A stretch of 64,000 bases of DNA from Geminicoccus roseus DSM 18922 (GTDB lineage Bacteria; Pseudomonadota; Alphaproteobacteria; Geminicoccales; Geminicoccaceae), in NCBI RefSeq assembly GCF_000427665.1, contig NZ_KE386572.1, positions 3,720,373-3,784,372 of the forward strand, given 5' to 3'. Shown here piece after piece: positions 54,181 to 64,000 of the stretch (positions within the stretch are counted from its first letter, which is position 1; each line of letters starts with the position of its first letter). Both the position numbers and the translations under genes were made by a program. Under the pieces are notes generated by a model that made no database searches, was not told the DNA's origin, and saw only the letters and a list, made by a program, of their open reading frames with translations.

Positions 54181-54297
54181 TCACTCGCGGTTCTGCTCGG
54201 CCATCTCGGCCGTGGTGCTCGGCAGGTTGAGCGTGCAGGCGGAAAGAACCCCACTGGCCAGGACCGCGACAAGCAGGGTGCGAAGAAGCGCGCGCAT
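54181..54297 (-). CDS. Tiny lipoprotein, 38 residues
   Basis: A short open frame read directly from the sequence: ATG at 54297, TGA at 54181. It begins MRALLRTLLVAVLASGV and continues LSACTLNLPSTTAEMAEQNRE. The basic N-region, hydrophobic core and lipobox LSAC, with the modified Cys at position 21, make a classic lipoprotein signal, leaving only 18 mature residues. The start has a poor SD. It has the look of entericidin-like small lipoproteins but no family match is claimed. It lies between the HIT gene and opgH and is probably missed by length-filtered gene calling. Confidence 0.7.
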   Translation of the reverse strand: MRALLRTLLVAVLASGVLSACTLNLPSTTAEMAEQNRE

Positions 54298-54402
54298 CAG
54301 GATCTGATCCCTTCGGGCATCCGGCATCGGGCCGTGGCTTCGACCTGCCCCAACGCCATGCGGCCGGTCAAGCCGGCCACATGGGTTGTTCGAGCAGGCG
54401 TG

Positions 54403-56148
54403 TCAGGCCACCGCGGCGAACGGCGGCCGGATGGGGCTGCGGGCGTCGCCCGCCGACCACCAGGTCGCCACCGGGCCCAGCCACAGGCCGGCCAGGATCG
54501 GCGCCAGCCAGGGCAGGGCCGGCGGGGAGAACCACAAGGCCAGGCCCAGCAGGACGGCACCCACCCCGATCGGCAGCATGTGGGTCTCCAGCACCTCGCC
54601 CCAGCTCAGCCGCCGGGCGCCGCGCGCCTGGGCGCCCCAGGCATCCACCTGGCCGCGCAGGGTCTGGATCAGGAAGCGGGTGTGCCAAACCATGAACAGG
54701 GGCGCGATCAGCGAGGAGAAGATCTGCTCGCCCACCACGTCGCGCCAGAAGCGGAAGCTCGACCGCTCGCGGCCCTCGGCCAGGGCATGCACGATGCCCA
54801 GGACCTTCTGGGCGAACAGCAGCACCAGGGTCATCATCAGGATCGACGGCAGCACCGTGCCGGCGGTCCCGCCGCCCGGGCTGACGATCAGGCTGGTGAC
54901 CACCAGGGCGAACCACACGGCCGAGACCATGTAGGCCCAGGCACCCATGAAGAAATGCAGGCGGCTGAGCGGGTGCAGGCCCTTCATGCCCAAGAGGCGC
55001 AGATGCTGCAGATTGCCCTGCATCCAGCGACGGTCGCGCTTGACCTCGTCCACCACGGTGGGCGGACTGTCCTCCACGGCGCCGTCCAGCTCATAGGCCA
55101 GCCAGACCCGCCAGCCGCTGCGCCGGACCAGGGCGGCCTCGACGAAGTCGTGGCTCATGATCGGCCCGCCCAGCGGCGCCTTGCCCGGCAGTTCCGGCAG
55201 GCCGCAATTCTCGGTGAAGGCGCGCACCCGGATGATGGCGTGGTGGCCGTAATAATTGGCCTCGCTGCCGGCGAAGATCGACAGGCCGGCCGAGGCGATC
55301 GGGCCGTACAGCCGGGTCGCCAGCGCCCGGTAGCGGGTGAAGCGGGTGTCGCCCTCGGTCAGGCCCGGCGAGACCTGGATGATCCCGGCATCAGGGTTGG
55401 CGTCCATCAGCCGCGAGAGCGAGGCCAGGGTGCGGCCGCTCATCAGGCTGTCTGCGTCCAGGATCAGCATGTAGTCGTAGCGGCCGCCATGGCTGCGGCA
55501 GAACTCGGCGATGTTGCCGGCCTTCTTGCCGTAGTTGTCGGTGCGGACCCGCCACATGATGCGGAACTGCGGCCACGAGTGGACCAGGCGCTGCCACTCG
55601 CGCCGCTCCTTCTCGATCACCGCGTCGATGTTGCTGTCAGAAAGGATGTGGAACGCGAAGCGGCCGTCCATCTTCAGGGCGGCCAGGTCGCGGATCAGGC
55701 TTTCCAGCTTGGCCAGGCTCTCGCTCGGATCCTCGTTGCGCAGCGGCATCAGCACCGCGGTGCGGCCGCGCGGGGGCAGGAGCGAGGCGGTGCTGGTCGG
55801 CCGGTTCATGCCGGCAGGCGGCACGCCGCGCTTGAGCGCCAGGAACCCGGCCACGGTCAGCGCGAAGCCGAAGGCCAGCCAGCCGAAGCACAAGGTGAAC
55901 AGGGTCAGCAGCACGATCTCGCCGACCGACAACCCGTCGGCCGCGAGGCCGCCGCCGAACCACCAGACCGCACTGCCGGTCAGGGCCAGCCAGATGCCGA
56001 TCACCAGGATCCGCCAGCCGAACGAATGGGGGTGCGACGGGAGCGCGATGCGTCGGGGAAGCGGCTCTGTGAACCCCTTGACCGGCATGTCGGTTGGTGC
56101 GGGATCCAGGGCCAAAGCCAAGCTCTCTCGATCAATGACACGGTCCAT
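54403..56148 (-). CDS. opgH: Periplasmic glucan glucosyltransferase OpgH (MdoH)
   Basis: A 581-residue inner-membrane family 2 glycosyltransferase that builds osmoregulated periplasmic glucans. TAVLMPLRNEDPSESLAKLESL, MLILDADSLMSG (DxD) and a late VKRDRRWMQGNLQHLRLLG, the QxxRW-type processive motif, are all present. It is shorter than E. coli MdoH (847) at the N-terminus, as in alphaproteobacterial forms. I chose the ATG at 56148; an upstream start at 56250 adds 34 unrelated residues. OpgG, its usual partner, is not here. Confidence 0.9.
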   Translation of the reverse strand: MDRVIDRESLALALDPAPTDMPVKGFTEPLPRRIALPSHPHSFGWRILVIGIWLALTGSAVWWFGGGLAADGLSVGEIVLLTLFTLCFGWLAFGFALTVAGFLALKRGVPPAGMNRPTSTASLLPPRGRTAVLMPLRNEDPSESLAKLESLIRDLAALKMDGRFAFHILSDSNIDAVIEKERREWQRLVHSWPQFRIMWRVRTDNYGKKAGNIAEFCRSHGGRYDYMLILDADSLMSGRTLASLSRLMDANPDAGIIQVSPGLTEGDTRFTRYRALATRLYGPIASAGLSIFAGSEANYYGHHAIIRVRAFTENCGLPELPGKAPLGGPIMSHDFVEAALVRRSGWRVWLAYELDGAVEDSPPTVVDEVKRDRRWMQGNLQHLRLLGMKGLHPLSRLHFFMGAWAYMVSAVWFALVVTSLIVSPGGGTAGTVLPSILMMTLVLLFAQKVLGIVHALAEGRERSSFRFWRDVVGEQIFSSLIAPLFMVWHTRFLIQTLRGQVDAWGAQARGARRLSWGEVLETHMLPIGVGAVLLGLALWFSPPALPWLAPILAGLWLGPVATWWSAGDARSPIRPPFAAVA

Positions 56149-56691
56149 GGTCGAATCCAGCCTCGCTACGTGCGTCGACGGCGTAAGGGGGGACGGGCAG
56201 ACGCCGCGAAGAAACGTGCGGCCATCCCAGAGCATCGCGCAGCAGATCAATCCGACGCTTCTGGCGGATAAGCTGCGTTACCTGACCAACACACGATACC
56301 CCAAAACGTTCCGCAGCCGCCCCTTTAGATTTGTTCACAAAGGACATCCGTGCGATCGGCATTCCTGCCCATGCGTGGACGCGCTTTGCAGCGGTATCGG
56401 CCGGATCAGGGCCTCTGCCGGCGCCAGGGGCTGGGGGCGGTCGGGCCTGCCTGGCGCTTCCTGCATGTAAGCTTCTCCATCGTGCCGCGCCACGCTCCGC
56501 GCGTGCGCTGCGCCATGCGTTTTGGCATGGGAGCCATGTCGAAAATCGATGGCGGCTCGATGCGGCCCCTATGGCCCATCTTCGTCGTGGTGAGGCGGCA
56601 CTCCCCGGCTCTTCGCCGGCCCCGGCGGGATCGACGATCGCCGGATGGAACCCATCGCCGTTGAACGATACAAGTCGGCCGTTCGGCACGC
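56149..56691. other. 543-base gap between opgH and the sugar dehydrogenase
   Basis: The two flanking genes diverge, so both promoters should lie here. I see no frame with family-like content. Short inverted repeats occur (CCATGC and GCATGG flanking GTTTTG near 56513-56530), and the only AT-rich patch is near 56290-56345. No binding site is assigned. Confidence 0.4.
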
Positions 56692-57985
<1,294 letters not shown>

Positions 57986-58011
<26 letters not shown>

Positions 58012-58579
58012 CCCGCGGCGGCCCCTGGCCGTCCTCCGCCTGCCGGCCGTGGCCCTGGCCCTGGCGCTGCTGGCCGCCCCGCCGGTGCTGGCCGACCAGC
58101 GCGACCCGGCCCTGGCGCCCTTGTTCGAGCGGCTGAAGCGGGCCGACGCGGTGGAGGGGCCCGGGATCGAGGACCAGATCTGGGCGATCTGGTTCCGTTA
58201 TCCCGACCGGGTCGTCGCCAGCCTGCTCGACGAGGGCACCGTCCTGATGAGCCGGCGACGCTGGGCCGAGGCGCTGGACCGGTTCGACCAGATCGTCGCC
58301 CGCGCCCCGGACTTCGCCGAGGGCTGGAACAAGCGCGCCACCGTGCGCTTCCTGCTGGACGATCTGGAGGGCTCGGTGGCGGACATCCAGCGCACCTTGC
58401 TGCTGGAGCCGCGCCATTTCGGGGCGCTGGCCGGGCTCGGCCAGGTCTATCTGCGCCTGGAGCGGCCGGCAGCGGCGCTGCGGGCCTTTCAGGCGGCGCT
58501 GGACCTCAATCCGGCCATGGCCGGCGTGCGACGGCAGGTGGAAGAACTGCGCGCGTGGCTGGACGGCAGCGACATCTGA
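57986..58579 (+). CDS. TPR-repeat periplasmic protein
   Basis: A 197-residue protein with a signal peptide (LAVLRLPAVALALALLAAPPVLA) and about two to three TPR units (EALDRFDQIVARAPDFAEGWNKRATVRFLLDDLEGSVADIQRTLLLEPRHFGALAGLGQVYLRL). Such proteins hold other proteins together. The ATG overlaps the end of the dehydrogenase gene by 26 bases, so the start may be lower in the frame; several GTG codons are also in frame. Function unknown. Confidence 0.75.
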
Positions 58580-58646
58580 CGTTCCTTCCTGTGGTTTCCG
58601 CGGCTACCCTTACCGGCGTGGACGTGCGCTAAAGGAACATCGACGG

Positions 58647-59780
58647 GTGACGGCTTCGATCCGCGCCGAACGGGAGGACGACGCTGCCCTGGTGACCGCG
58701 GCCGGAAGCTGGCTGGTCGACCAGGCCGCCATGCTGTCGACGAGGCTCGGCCGGCTGCCGCTCCGCCTGGCCGGTGCCGGCACCGTGACGCTGGACCTGC
58801 GGGCGATCGAGCGCTTGGACACCACCGGCGCCTGGCTTCTCGCCCGCACCGAGCGCAGCCTGGAGCAGGCGGGCTTCCGGGTGACCACCCGGCCGCCGGA
58901 AGGGGCGGGCGACGCCGAACTCCTGCGGCATGTCCGCGACCTGAACCTGACCGAGACCCAGCTTGCCCGTCCGGCGGGCGCGCTGGTGACCCTGCTGGCG
59001 CGCACCGGCGCCTGGGTCACCGATGCCCTGCACCAGGCCGTGGGGGTCCTGGGCTTTTTCGGTGCGATCGTGCTGCGCACCCTGTCCGCCCTGGTGCGTC
59101 CGCGCGAGATCCGCTGGACCGCTCTGGTCCACCACCTGGAGCAGACCGGGCTGGGTGCGATCGGCATCACCGCGCTGCTCTCCTTCCTGATCGGGCTGGT
59201 GATGGCCTGGCAGGGTGCCGCGCAGCTGGTGCGGTTCGGCGCCGACATCTTCACCGTCGACCTCCTGTCGATCTCCGTGCTGCGCGAGCTCGGCGTGCTG
59301 CTCACCGCGATCATCGTGGCCGGCCGCACCGCCAGCGCCTTCACCGCCCAGATCGGCTCGATGGTGCTGAACGAGGAGATCGACGCGATGCGGGTGATCG
59401 GGCTGGACCCGGTCGACACGCTGGTGCTGCCCCGGTTCTTCGCGCTCCTGCTGGCGCTGCCGATCCTCACCTTCATCGCCGATGCCGCCGCGCTGGCCGG
59501 CGGTGCCGTGGTGGTGCTGTTCGACCTGGACATTCCCTGGACCCAGATGATCTCGCGGTTTGGCGAGGTCGCCACCTTCACCCATTTCGCGGTGGGCATG
59601 GTCAAGGCGCCGGTGTTCGCCTTCGCGATCGCCCTGATCGGCTGCTGGAACGGCCTACGCGTCGAGCGCAACTCGGAAAGCGTCGGCAGGATGACCACCC
59701 AGTCGGTGGTGGCGTCGATCTTCCTGGTAATCGTGGTCGACGCGATGTTCTCGATCCTGTTCGTCCGGCTGGGCGTCTGA
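58647..59780 (+). CDS. mlaE: MlaE-type phospholipid ABC permease with N-terminal STAS domain
   Basis: A 377-residue protein. Residues to about 105 form a STAS domain (VTLDLRAIERLDTTGAWLLARTER), the role played by MlaB as a separate protein in E. coli. The rest is an MlaE permease with five to six helices and the conserved stretch LRELGVLLTAIIVAGRTASAFTAQIGSMVLNEEIDAMRVIGLDPV. It forms the channel of an outer-membrane lipid asymmetry transporter with MlaF and MlaD. The start is a GTG with AAAGGA upstream. Confidence 0.9.
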   Translation: MTASIRAEREDDAALVTAAGSWLVDQAAMLSTRLGRLPLRLAGAGTVTLDLRAIERLDTTGAWLLARTERSLEQAGFRVTTRPPEGAGDAELLRHVRDLNLTETQLARPAGALVTLLARTGAWVTDALHQAVGVLGFFGAIVLRTLSALVRPREIRWTALVHHLEQTGLGAIGITALLSFLIGLVMAWQGAAQLVRFGADIFTVDLLSISVLRELGVLLTAIIVAGRTASAFTAQIGSMVLNEEIDAMRVIGLDPVDTLVLPRFFALLLALPILTFIADAAALAGGAVVVLFDLDIPWTQMISRFGEVATFTHFAVGMVKAPVFAFAIALIGCWNGLRVERNSESVGRMTTQSVVASIFLVIVVDAMFSILFVRLGV

Positions 59781-59781
59781 G

Positions 59782-60561
59782 ATGGAAGGCAGTCCGCCGC
59801 CGATCGACGTCCAGGGCCTGGTCACCCGGTTCGGCGACACGACCATCCATGACGGGCTGGACCTGGCCGTGCGCCGGGGCGAGGTGCTGGGGCTGGTCGG
59901 CGGCTCCGGCACCGGCAAGTCGGTGCTGATGCGCACCATCCTGGGCCTGATCCGGCCCGCGGGCGGCACCGTGCGCCTGCTCGGCGCCGATCTGGCCGCC
60001 CTGCCGCGCGACCGGCTGGTCGACCTGCGCGGCCGCACCGGCGTCCTGTTCCAGGATGCCGCGCTGTTCAGCACGCTCACCGTCGCCGAGAACGCCCAGG
60101 TGCCGATGCGAGAGCGCTTCCGCCTGCCCAGGCGGCTGATGGACGAGCTGGCCTGCCTGAAGATCGCCCTGGTGGGCCTGCCGCGCGACGCCCGAGACAA
60201 GTATCCGTCGGAACTGTCGGGCGGGATGCGCAAGCGCGCCGGCCTCGCCCGCGCCATCGCGATCGACCCGGAGATCCTGTTCCTCGACGAGCCCACCGCC
60301 GGGCTGGACCCGATCGCCGCCGCGGCGTTCGACGATCTGATCCTGCAATTGTCCAAGACGCTGGGGCTGACCGTGGTGATGATCACCCATGACCTGGACT
60401 CGCTGATGCGGATCACCGACCGGGTTGCCGCCCTGATCGACGGCAAGGCGGTGGTCGCACCGATTGATGAACTGCGCAGGCTCGACGACCCCTGGTTGCG
60501 CCAGTACTTTGGTGGACCTCGAGGTCGCGCCGCGCTTGCTGCCGGCATGGCCGCCGTCTGA
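59782..60561 (+). CDS. mlaF: MlaF-type ABC ATPase
   Basis: A 259-residue ABC ATPase. Walker A is GGSGTGKS (40-47), the signature LSGGMRKRAGLARA starts at 145, and Walker B ILFLDEPTAGLDP is at 165-177. The MlaF-type signature SGGMRKR distinguishes it from solute importers. It starts one base after the mlaE stop, with no gap, and energises lipid movement through MlaE. Confidence 0.92.
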   Translation: MEGSPPPIDVQGLVTRFGDTTIHDGLDLAVRRGEVLGLVGGSGTGKSVLMRTILGLIRPAGGTVRLLGADLAALPRDRLVDLRGRTGVLFQDAALFSTLTVAENAQVPMRERFRLPRRLMDELACLKIALVGLPRDARDKYPSELSGGMRKRAGLARAIAIDPEILFLDEPTAGLDPIAAAAFDDLILQLSKTLGLTVVMITHDLDSLMRITDRVAALIDGKAVVAPIDELRRLDDPWLRQYFGGPRGRAALAAGMAAV

Positions 60562-60572
60562 ACGGGAGATTC

Positions 60573-61547
60573 ATGGAGACGCGGGCGCATCATGTCGTGG
60601 TGGGGGCGTTCGTCCTGTTGGGACTGGTCGCCATCGCCGCGTTCGCCGTCTGGCTCGGCCGGGCCTCGCTCGACCGCAAGGTCGACCGGTACGAGATCGT
60701 CTTCAGCGGGGCGGTGACCGGCCTGCAGGCCGGCAGCGGCGTCCGCTATCGCGGCATTCCGGTGGGCCGCGTGGCCGACCTGCGCATTGATCCGCAGGAC
60801 GTCAGCCGCATCCTCACCCTGGTGGAGCTCGACGCCGGCACCCCGGTCAAGACCGATACGGTCGCCTCGGTGGAAGCCCAGGGCATCACCGGCCTGTCGC
60901 TGATCCAGCTGGAGGGCGGCACCCAGAGCGCGCCGCCGCTGACCTCCGATGATCCCGACCACCCGCCGCGCATTCCCTCCCGCCCGGGCGCCTTCCAGCA
61001 GCTGGTCCAGACCACGCCGGAGCTGCTGGCGAGGGGGGTGGTGCTGGTCGAGCGGGCCTCGGCGCTGCTGAACCCGGATACCGTGGCTGCGGTCGGCCAG
61101 ACGGTGGAGAACCTCGCCAAGCTGACCGACGCGCTGGCGACCCGCAGCGACGGCATTGAGCAGACCCTGGCGGACGTCCAGGTGATGGCGTCGGACCTCC
61201 GGGTGGCCGGGAGCGCCATCGCCGACCTGTCGGTCGACGCCAAGAGCGTGCTGCAGACCGCCGACGGTGCGTTCGCGACCCTGGGCAACGAGGGCAAGAT
61301 CACGCTGGAGGCCCTGGCCAAGGCCAGCGTGGCCCTGGAGCGGGTCAGCACCCGGCTGGACACCTTCCTGGACGACACCACCGTGCCGATCGCGGATTTC
61401 TCGCGCACCGGCCTCTACGAACTGACCCAGCTCGTGGTCGAGTTCCGTGACCTCACCGCGACCCTCTCCAGGGTCGTCAACCGGTTCGATCGTGATCCGG
61501 CCGGCTACGTGTTCGGCGGGACAAGGCGGGGAATTCCAACCGAATGA
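60573..61547 (+). CDS. mlaD: MCE-domain substrate-binding protein (MlaD-like)
   Basis: A 324-residue protein with one N-terminal transmembrane helix (VVVGAFVLLGLVAIAAFAVWLG) and an MCE/MlaD domain (YEIVFSGAVTGLQAGSGVRYRGIPVGRVADLRID... VASVEAQGITGLSLIQLEGG). The later half is a long helical region, with many Ala/Leu/Asp/Ser heptads, longer than E. coli MlaD (183). It binds phospholipid in the periplasm and links the inner-membrane transporter to outer-membrane partners. Stop overlaps the next gene by 4 bases. Confidence 0.92.
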   Translation: METRAHHVVVGAFVLLGLVAIAAFAVWLGRASLDRKVDRYEIVFSGAVTGLQAGSGVRYRGIPVGRVADLRIDPQDVSRILTLVELDAGTPVKTDTVASVEAQGITGLSLIQLEGGTQSAPPLTSDDPDHPPRIPSRPGAFQQLVQTTPELLARGVVLVERASALLNPDTVAAVGQTVENLAKLTDALATRSDGIEQTLADVQVMASDLRVAGSAIADLSVDAKSVLQTADGAFATLGNEGKITLEALAKASVALERVSTRLDTFLDDTTVPIADFSRTGLYELTQLVVEFRDLTATLSRVVNRFDRDPAGYVFGGTRRGIPTE

Positions 61548-62203
61548 ACGACCCGCTCCGCCTTGGCCGCCTTGGTCGTCGCAGCCTGTTCGGGGCTTTG
61601 GGCAGTGCCGGCCTTGCCGGCTGCACCGGGCTGGACATCCTGAACGCGCCGCCGCCGCGGATCTTCGAGCTTACCCCCAAGAGCTCGTTCCCGCCGGACC
61701 TGCCGACGACCCGCGTGTCGATCGTGGTGGACATCCCCACCGCGTCCAGCGGCCTGAACACGTCCCGGATCGCGGTCAGGCCCCTGCCGACCTCGATCGA
61801 CTATTATGCCGACGTGATCTGGGTCGACGTCGTGCCGGTGATGGTGCGCACGCTGATGGTCGAGACGCTGGAGAACAGCGGCAAGATCGACGTGTACAGC
61901 CGCAGCGACCTGGCCTCCCGGGCCGACTTCGCCCTGATCTGCCACATCCGCGAGTTCCAGGCGGAGATCCAGCAGCAGTCCGAGACGCCCCTGGCCCATA
62001 TCCGCCTGCAGTTCCGGCTCCTGCGCATGCCGCAGCGCGTGTCGATCGGCTCCAGCTACGCCGACTTCCGGGTTCCCGCCGCCAGCAACGCCATCGAGGA
62101 CGTCGTCGCGGCCCATGACGATGCCTTGGGCGCCTGCCTGAAGCAGATGGCGGTCTGGGTCATCGAAACCGCGGCGGCCAACCGGCCGCCCAAGCAGGCC
62201 TGA
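61544..62203 (+). CDS. ABC-type transport auxiliary lipoprotein (PqiC-like)
   Basis: A 219-residue lipoprotein. The signal ends GSAGLAGC (lipobox LAGC), and the mature domain includes PRIFELTPKSSFP, then a ABC_trans_aux pattern of short beta strands (TRVSIVVDIPTASSGLNTSRIAVRPLPTSIDYYADVIWVD). It is the outer-membrane-attached partner of MCE systems, in the position of PqiC in E. coli pqiABC. The ATG overlaps mlaD by 4 bases, so the four genes form one operon. Confidence 0.85.
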   Translation: MNDPLRLGRLGRRSLFGALGSAGLAGCTGLDILNAPPPRIFELTPKSSFPPDLPTTRVSIVVDIPTASSGLNTSRIAVRPLPTSIDYYADVIWVDVVPVMVRTLMVETLENSGKIDVYSRSDLASRADFALICHIREFQAEIQQQSETPLAHIRLQFRLLRMPQRVSIGSSYADFRVPAASNAIEDVVAAHDDALGACLKQMAVWVIETAAANRPPKQA

Positions 62204-62232
62204 GCCTTTCACCGAACCGAACGAGACCGATC

Positions 62233-62931
62233 TTGCTGCCTGTCCTGCTGCATCTCCACGTTCCGCGCGCCTCCGGCTCCAGCCTGCACGCCTGGTTCCG
62301 CCAGGGCCTGGGCCAGGGCGGCGTCGCCCGGGCCAATGCCACCGAGGCGGTCCGCAAGATCGTGGCGGAACGCCAGGAGCCGCGGCGTCCGGCCGTGATC
62401 AGCGGCCACTTTGCCTATGGGGTGCACCAGAACCTGGAGGGGCATCCCTACCGCTACGCGCTCCTCCTGCGCGATCCCGTGCGCCGGGTCCTGTCCCTGT
62501 TCCGCTACATCCGCGGACTGCCGGCCCACGACCTGCACGAGGTGCTGAACGGTCCGGACATGACCATCGCCCGGTTCTACGCGGAGCGCCTGCCCGGCAG
62601 CGGGCCGCGCAACGCCATGGTGGCGCAGCTGGCAGGCGTGCTCGGTTCCGGCGTCACGCTGGCGCCGGAGCATCTGGAGCAGGCCTGCGCCAACCTGTTC
62701 GCCCAGGACATGATGTACGGCCTGGCCGAGGACCCGGCGCCGTTCCTGGCGCGGGCCGCCGGCCTTTTGGGCATCGAGCAGCCCCCGCCGTTTCCCGAGG
62801 TGAACCGGCCGGGTGCGCGCGAGAGCTGGGGCGGCAGCGAGGCCGACCTTGCGGCCATTGCCCAGGCCAACCAGCTGGACATCGCCTTCTATGAGCGGGC
62901 GCGCGCCCGGCTTAAAGCCGCCGCGGCCTAG
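62233..62931 (+). CDS. Sulfotransferase family 2-like protein
   Basis: A 232-residue protein with sulfotransferase-fold features: LHLHVPRASGSSLHAWF is a variant of the phosphosulfate-binding loop, and RYALLLRDPVRRVLSLFRYIRG, with the conserved RDPxxRxLS, is the 3'-phosphate-binding motif. It resembles the heparan-sulfate/chondroitin sulfotransferase family 2 branch. The acceptor is unknown. The start is a TTG at 62233, 29 bases after the Mla operon; the ending overlaps the convergent dehydrogenase at a CTAG. Confidence 0.75.
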   Translation: MLPVLLHLHVPRASGSSLHAWFRQGLGQGGVARANATEAVRKIVAERQEPRRPAVISGHFAYGVHQNLEGHPYRYALLLRDPVRRVLSLFRYIRGLPAHDLHEVLNGPDMTIARFYAERLPGSGPRNAMVAQLAGVLGSGVTLAPEHLEQACANLFAQDMMYGLAEDPAPFLARAAGLLGIEQPPPFPEVNRPGARESWGGSEADLAAIAQANQLDIAFYERARARLKAAAA

Positions 62932-63914
62932 ATCATCGAGGGCAGGACCCGGTCGGGCGGGCGGTGGCCGTCGACAAAGGTCTTGATGTTGACGATCACC
63001 TTCTCGCCCATGTCGACCCGCCCCTCGATGGTGGCTGAGCCCATGTGCGGCAGCAGCACGACGTTGGGCAGGTCGCGCAGCTTGGGATTGATCGCCGGCT
63101 CGTGCTCGAACACGTCCAGCCCAGCGCCGGCCAGCTCGCCTGCGCGCAGCATCCGGGTCAGCGCCGCCTCGTCGATCACCTCGCCGCGGCTGGTGTTCAC
63201 CACGATGGCGTGGCGGCGCAGCAGCTTGAGGCGGCGGGCCGAGAGCAGGTGGTAGGTGGCGGGGGTGTGCGGGCAGTTGGTGGAGATCACGTCCATCCGC
63301 GCCAGCATCTGGTCGAGGCTGTCCCAGTAGGTCGCCTCCAGCTCCTGCTCCAGCGAGGGATGCACCCGGTTGCGGTTGTGGTAGTGCACCGCCAGCCCGA
63401 AGCCGCGCGCCCGCCTGGCCACCGCCGTGCCGATCCGGCCCATGCCGACAATGCCGATCCGCTTGCCCCAGATCCGGTGGCCCAGCATGCCGGTCGGGCT
63501 CCAGCCGGCCCAGTCGCCGGACCGCGCCAGCCGCTCGCCCTCCACCAGCCGCCGCGACACCGCCAGGATCAGCGCCATGGTCATGTCGGCGGTGTCCTCG
63601 GTGAGGACGCCCGGGGTGTTGGTGACGGTGATGCCGCGCTCGTGGGCGGCCTCCACGTCGATATGGTCGACGCCGGTGCCGTAGTTGGCGATCAGCTTCA
63701 GCTGCGGCCCGGCTTCGGCCAGGACGCTGCTGTCCAGGCGGTCGGTCACCGTCGGCACCAGGACCTCGGCGACCCTGACCGCCTCGATCAGCTCCGCCTT
63801 GGTCATCGGGCGGTCCTCGGTGATCAGCCGCGCATCGAACAGCTCCCTCATGCGCGTCTCGATCACGTCCGGCAGGGTGCGCGTGACGATCACGAGTGGG
63901 CGGATGCGGATCAT
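62928..63914 (-). CDS. D-isomer-specific 2-hydroxyacid dehydrogenase (glyoxylate/hydroxypyruvate reductase type)
   Basis: A 328-residue NAD(P)-dependent dehydrogenase. The nucleotide loop is GKRIGIVGMGRIGTAVARRARGFG, the second signature VISTNCPHTPATYHLLSARRL and the third NTSRGEVIDEAAL. The catalytic triad Arg/Glu/His is present as RGEVID, FEHEPAI and LLPHMGSAT. It most likely reduces glyoxylate or hydroxypyruvate. The ATG at 63914 has GGGA seven bases upstream; an earlier in-frame start at 63992 is not family-like. Confidence 0.92.
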   Translation of the reverse strand: MIRIRPLVIVTRTLPDVIETRMRELFDARLITEDRPMTKAELIEAVRVAEVLVPTVTDRLDSSVLAEAGPQLKLIANYGTGVDHIDVEAAHERGITVTNTPGVLTEDTADMTMALILAVSRRLVEGERLARSGDWAGWSPTGMLGHRIWGKRIGIVGMGRIGTAVARRARGFGLAVHYHNRNRVHPSLEQELEATYWDSLDQMLARMDVISTNCPHTPATYHLLSARRLKLLRRHAIVVNTSRGEVIDEAALTRMLRAGELAGAGLDVFEHEPAINPKLRDLPNVVLLPHMGSATIEGRVDMGEKVIVNIKTFVDGHRPPDRVLPSMI

Positions 63915-64000
63915 CGATCGGTCCCTTTCGCCGCATGGATCGCGGCGCTCAGCTTTGCGGCGGACCTTGGCAGAAACCGGCGCGCGCCTCAAACAGGATG

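Overview
The window is 64 kb of very GC-rich, gene-dense bacterial chromosome. It looks like an alphaproteobacterium of the broad Rhodospirillales/Geminicoccales kind, but the sequence does not fix a genus. Evidence for this is a COQ9-family ubiquinone protein next to rpsU and def, an alphaproteobacterial BamF-like (DUF3035) lipoprotein, a 7Fe ferredoxin followed by CarD, a phasin, and an OpgH glucan synthase. Many genes overlap by 4 bases (ATGA or GTGA), and GTG or TTG starts with good Shine-Dalgarno sequences are common. I see no rRNA, tRNA, CRISPR array, complete insertion sequence or prophage, so most of the window is ordinary core chromosome.

Layout. 1-0.8 kb: the end of a PIN-domain toxin-like protein and arfB. 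0.9-3.7 kb: an SDR oxidoreductase, then an MFS transporter and a DeoR-type regulator with a candidate operator. 3.7-8.2 kb: a sulfur-assimilation block on the minus strand (cysH, an unknown coupled protein, a small membrane protein, cysT-cysW-cysA); no sulfate-binding protein and no sulfite reductase are present. 8.5-12.3 kb: rpsU, def-COQ9, a sulfotransferase-like gene and an MFS transporter. 12.5-19.6 kb: a hydantoinase A-type gene, a three-gene lipid-linked glycosyltransfer module (flippase-like protein, GT2, GT39), a SelA-fold PLP enzyme and a small secreted protein. 19.8-29.5 kb: sdaA, a disrupted PD-(D/E)XK-like gene with a foreign insert, YbaK, a methyltransferase, a GMC oxidoreductase with an overlapping acetyltransferase, an acyltransferase and an HD hydrolase. 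29.5-30.3 kb: an 830-base gap with an orphan terminator and a possible small RNA.

30.3-40.3 kb: acs, tesA divergent from ybbA-ybbP, a BI-1 family protein, a phytase-esterase-like lipoprotein, a YhhQ-type transporter, rpmB and a phasin with two candidate PhaR sites. 40.3-51.1 kb: a nitroreductase and a MaoC hydratase, then a tight run ribF-ileS-lspA-bamF-like-M16-M16-mutL. 51.3-56.1 kb: fdxA, carD, a three-copy 18-base repeat, gshB, a HIT protein, a 38-residue lipoprotein and opgH. 56.7-63.9 kb: a UDP-sugar dehydrogenase, a TPR protein, an Mla-type phospholipid ABC system (mlaE-mlaF-mlaD plus a PqiC-like lipoprotein), a second sulfotransferase-like gene and a D-2-hydroxyacid dehydrogenase.

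Functionally the window is rich in envelope biology: lipoprotein maturation, outer-membrane assembly, phospholipid transport, glucan synthesis and lipid-linked sugar transfer. Sulfate uptake and reduction and two sulfotransferase-fold proteins add a sulfur theme. The least explained material is the 169-residue protein coupled to cysH, the broken nuclease-like gene with its insert, the 18-base repeats after carD, and the orphan terminator before acs.
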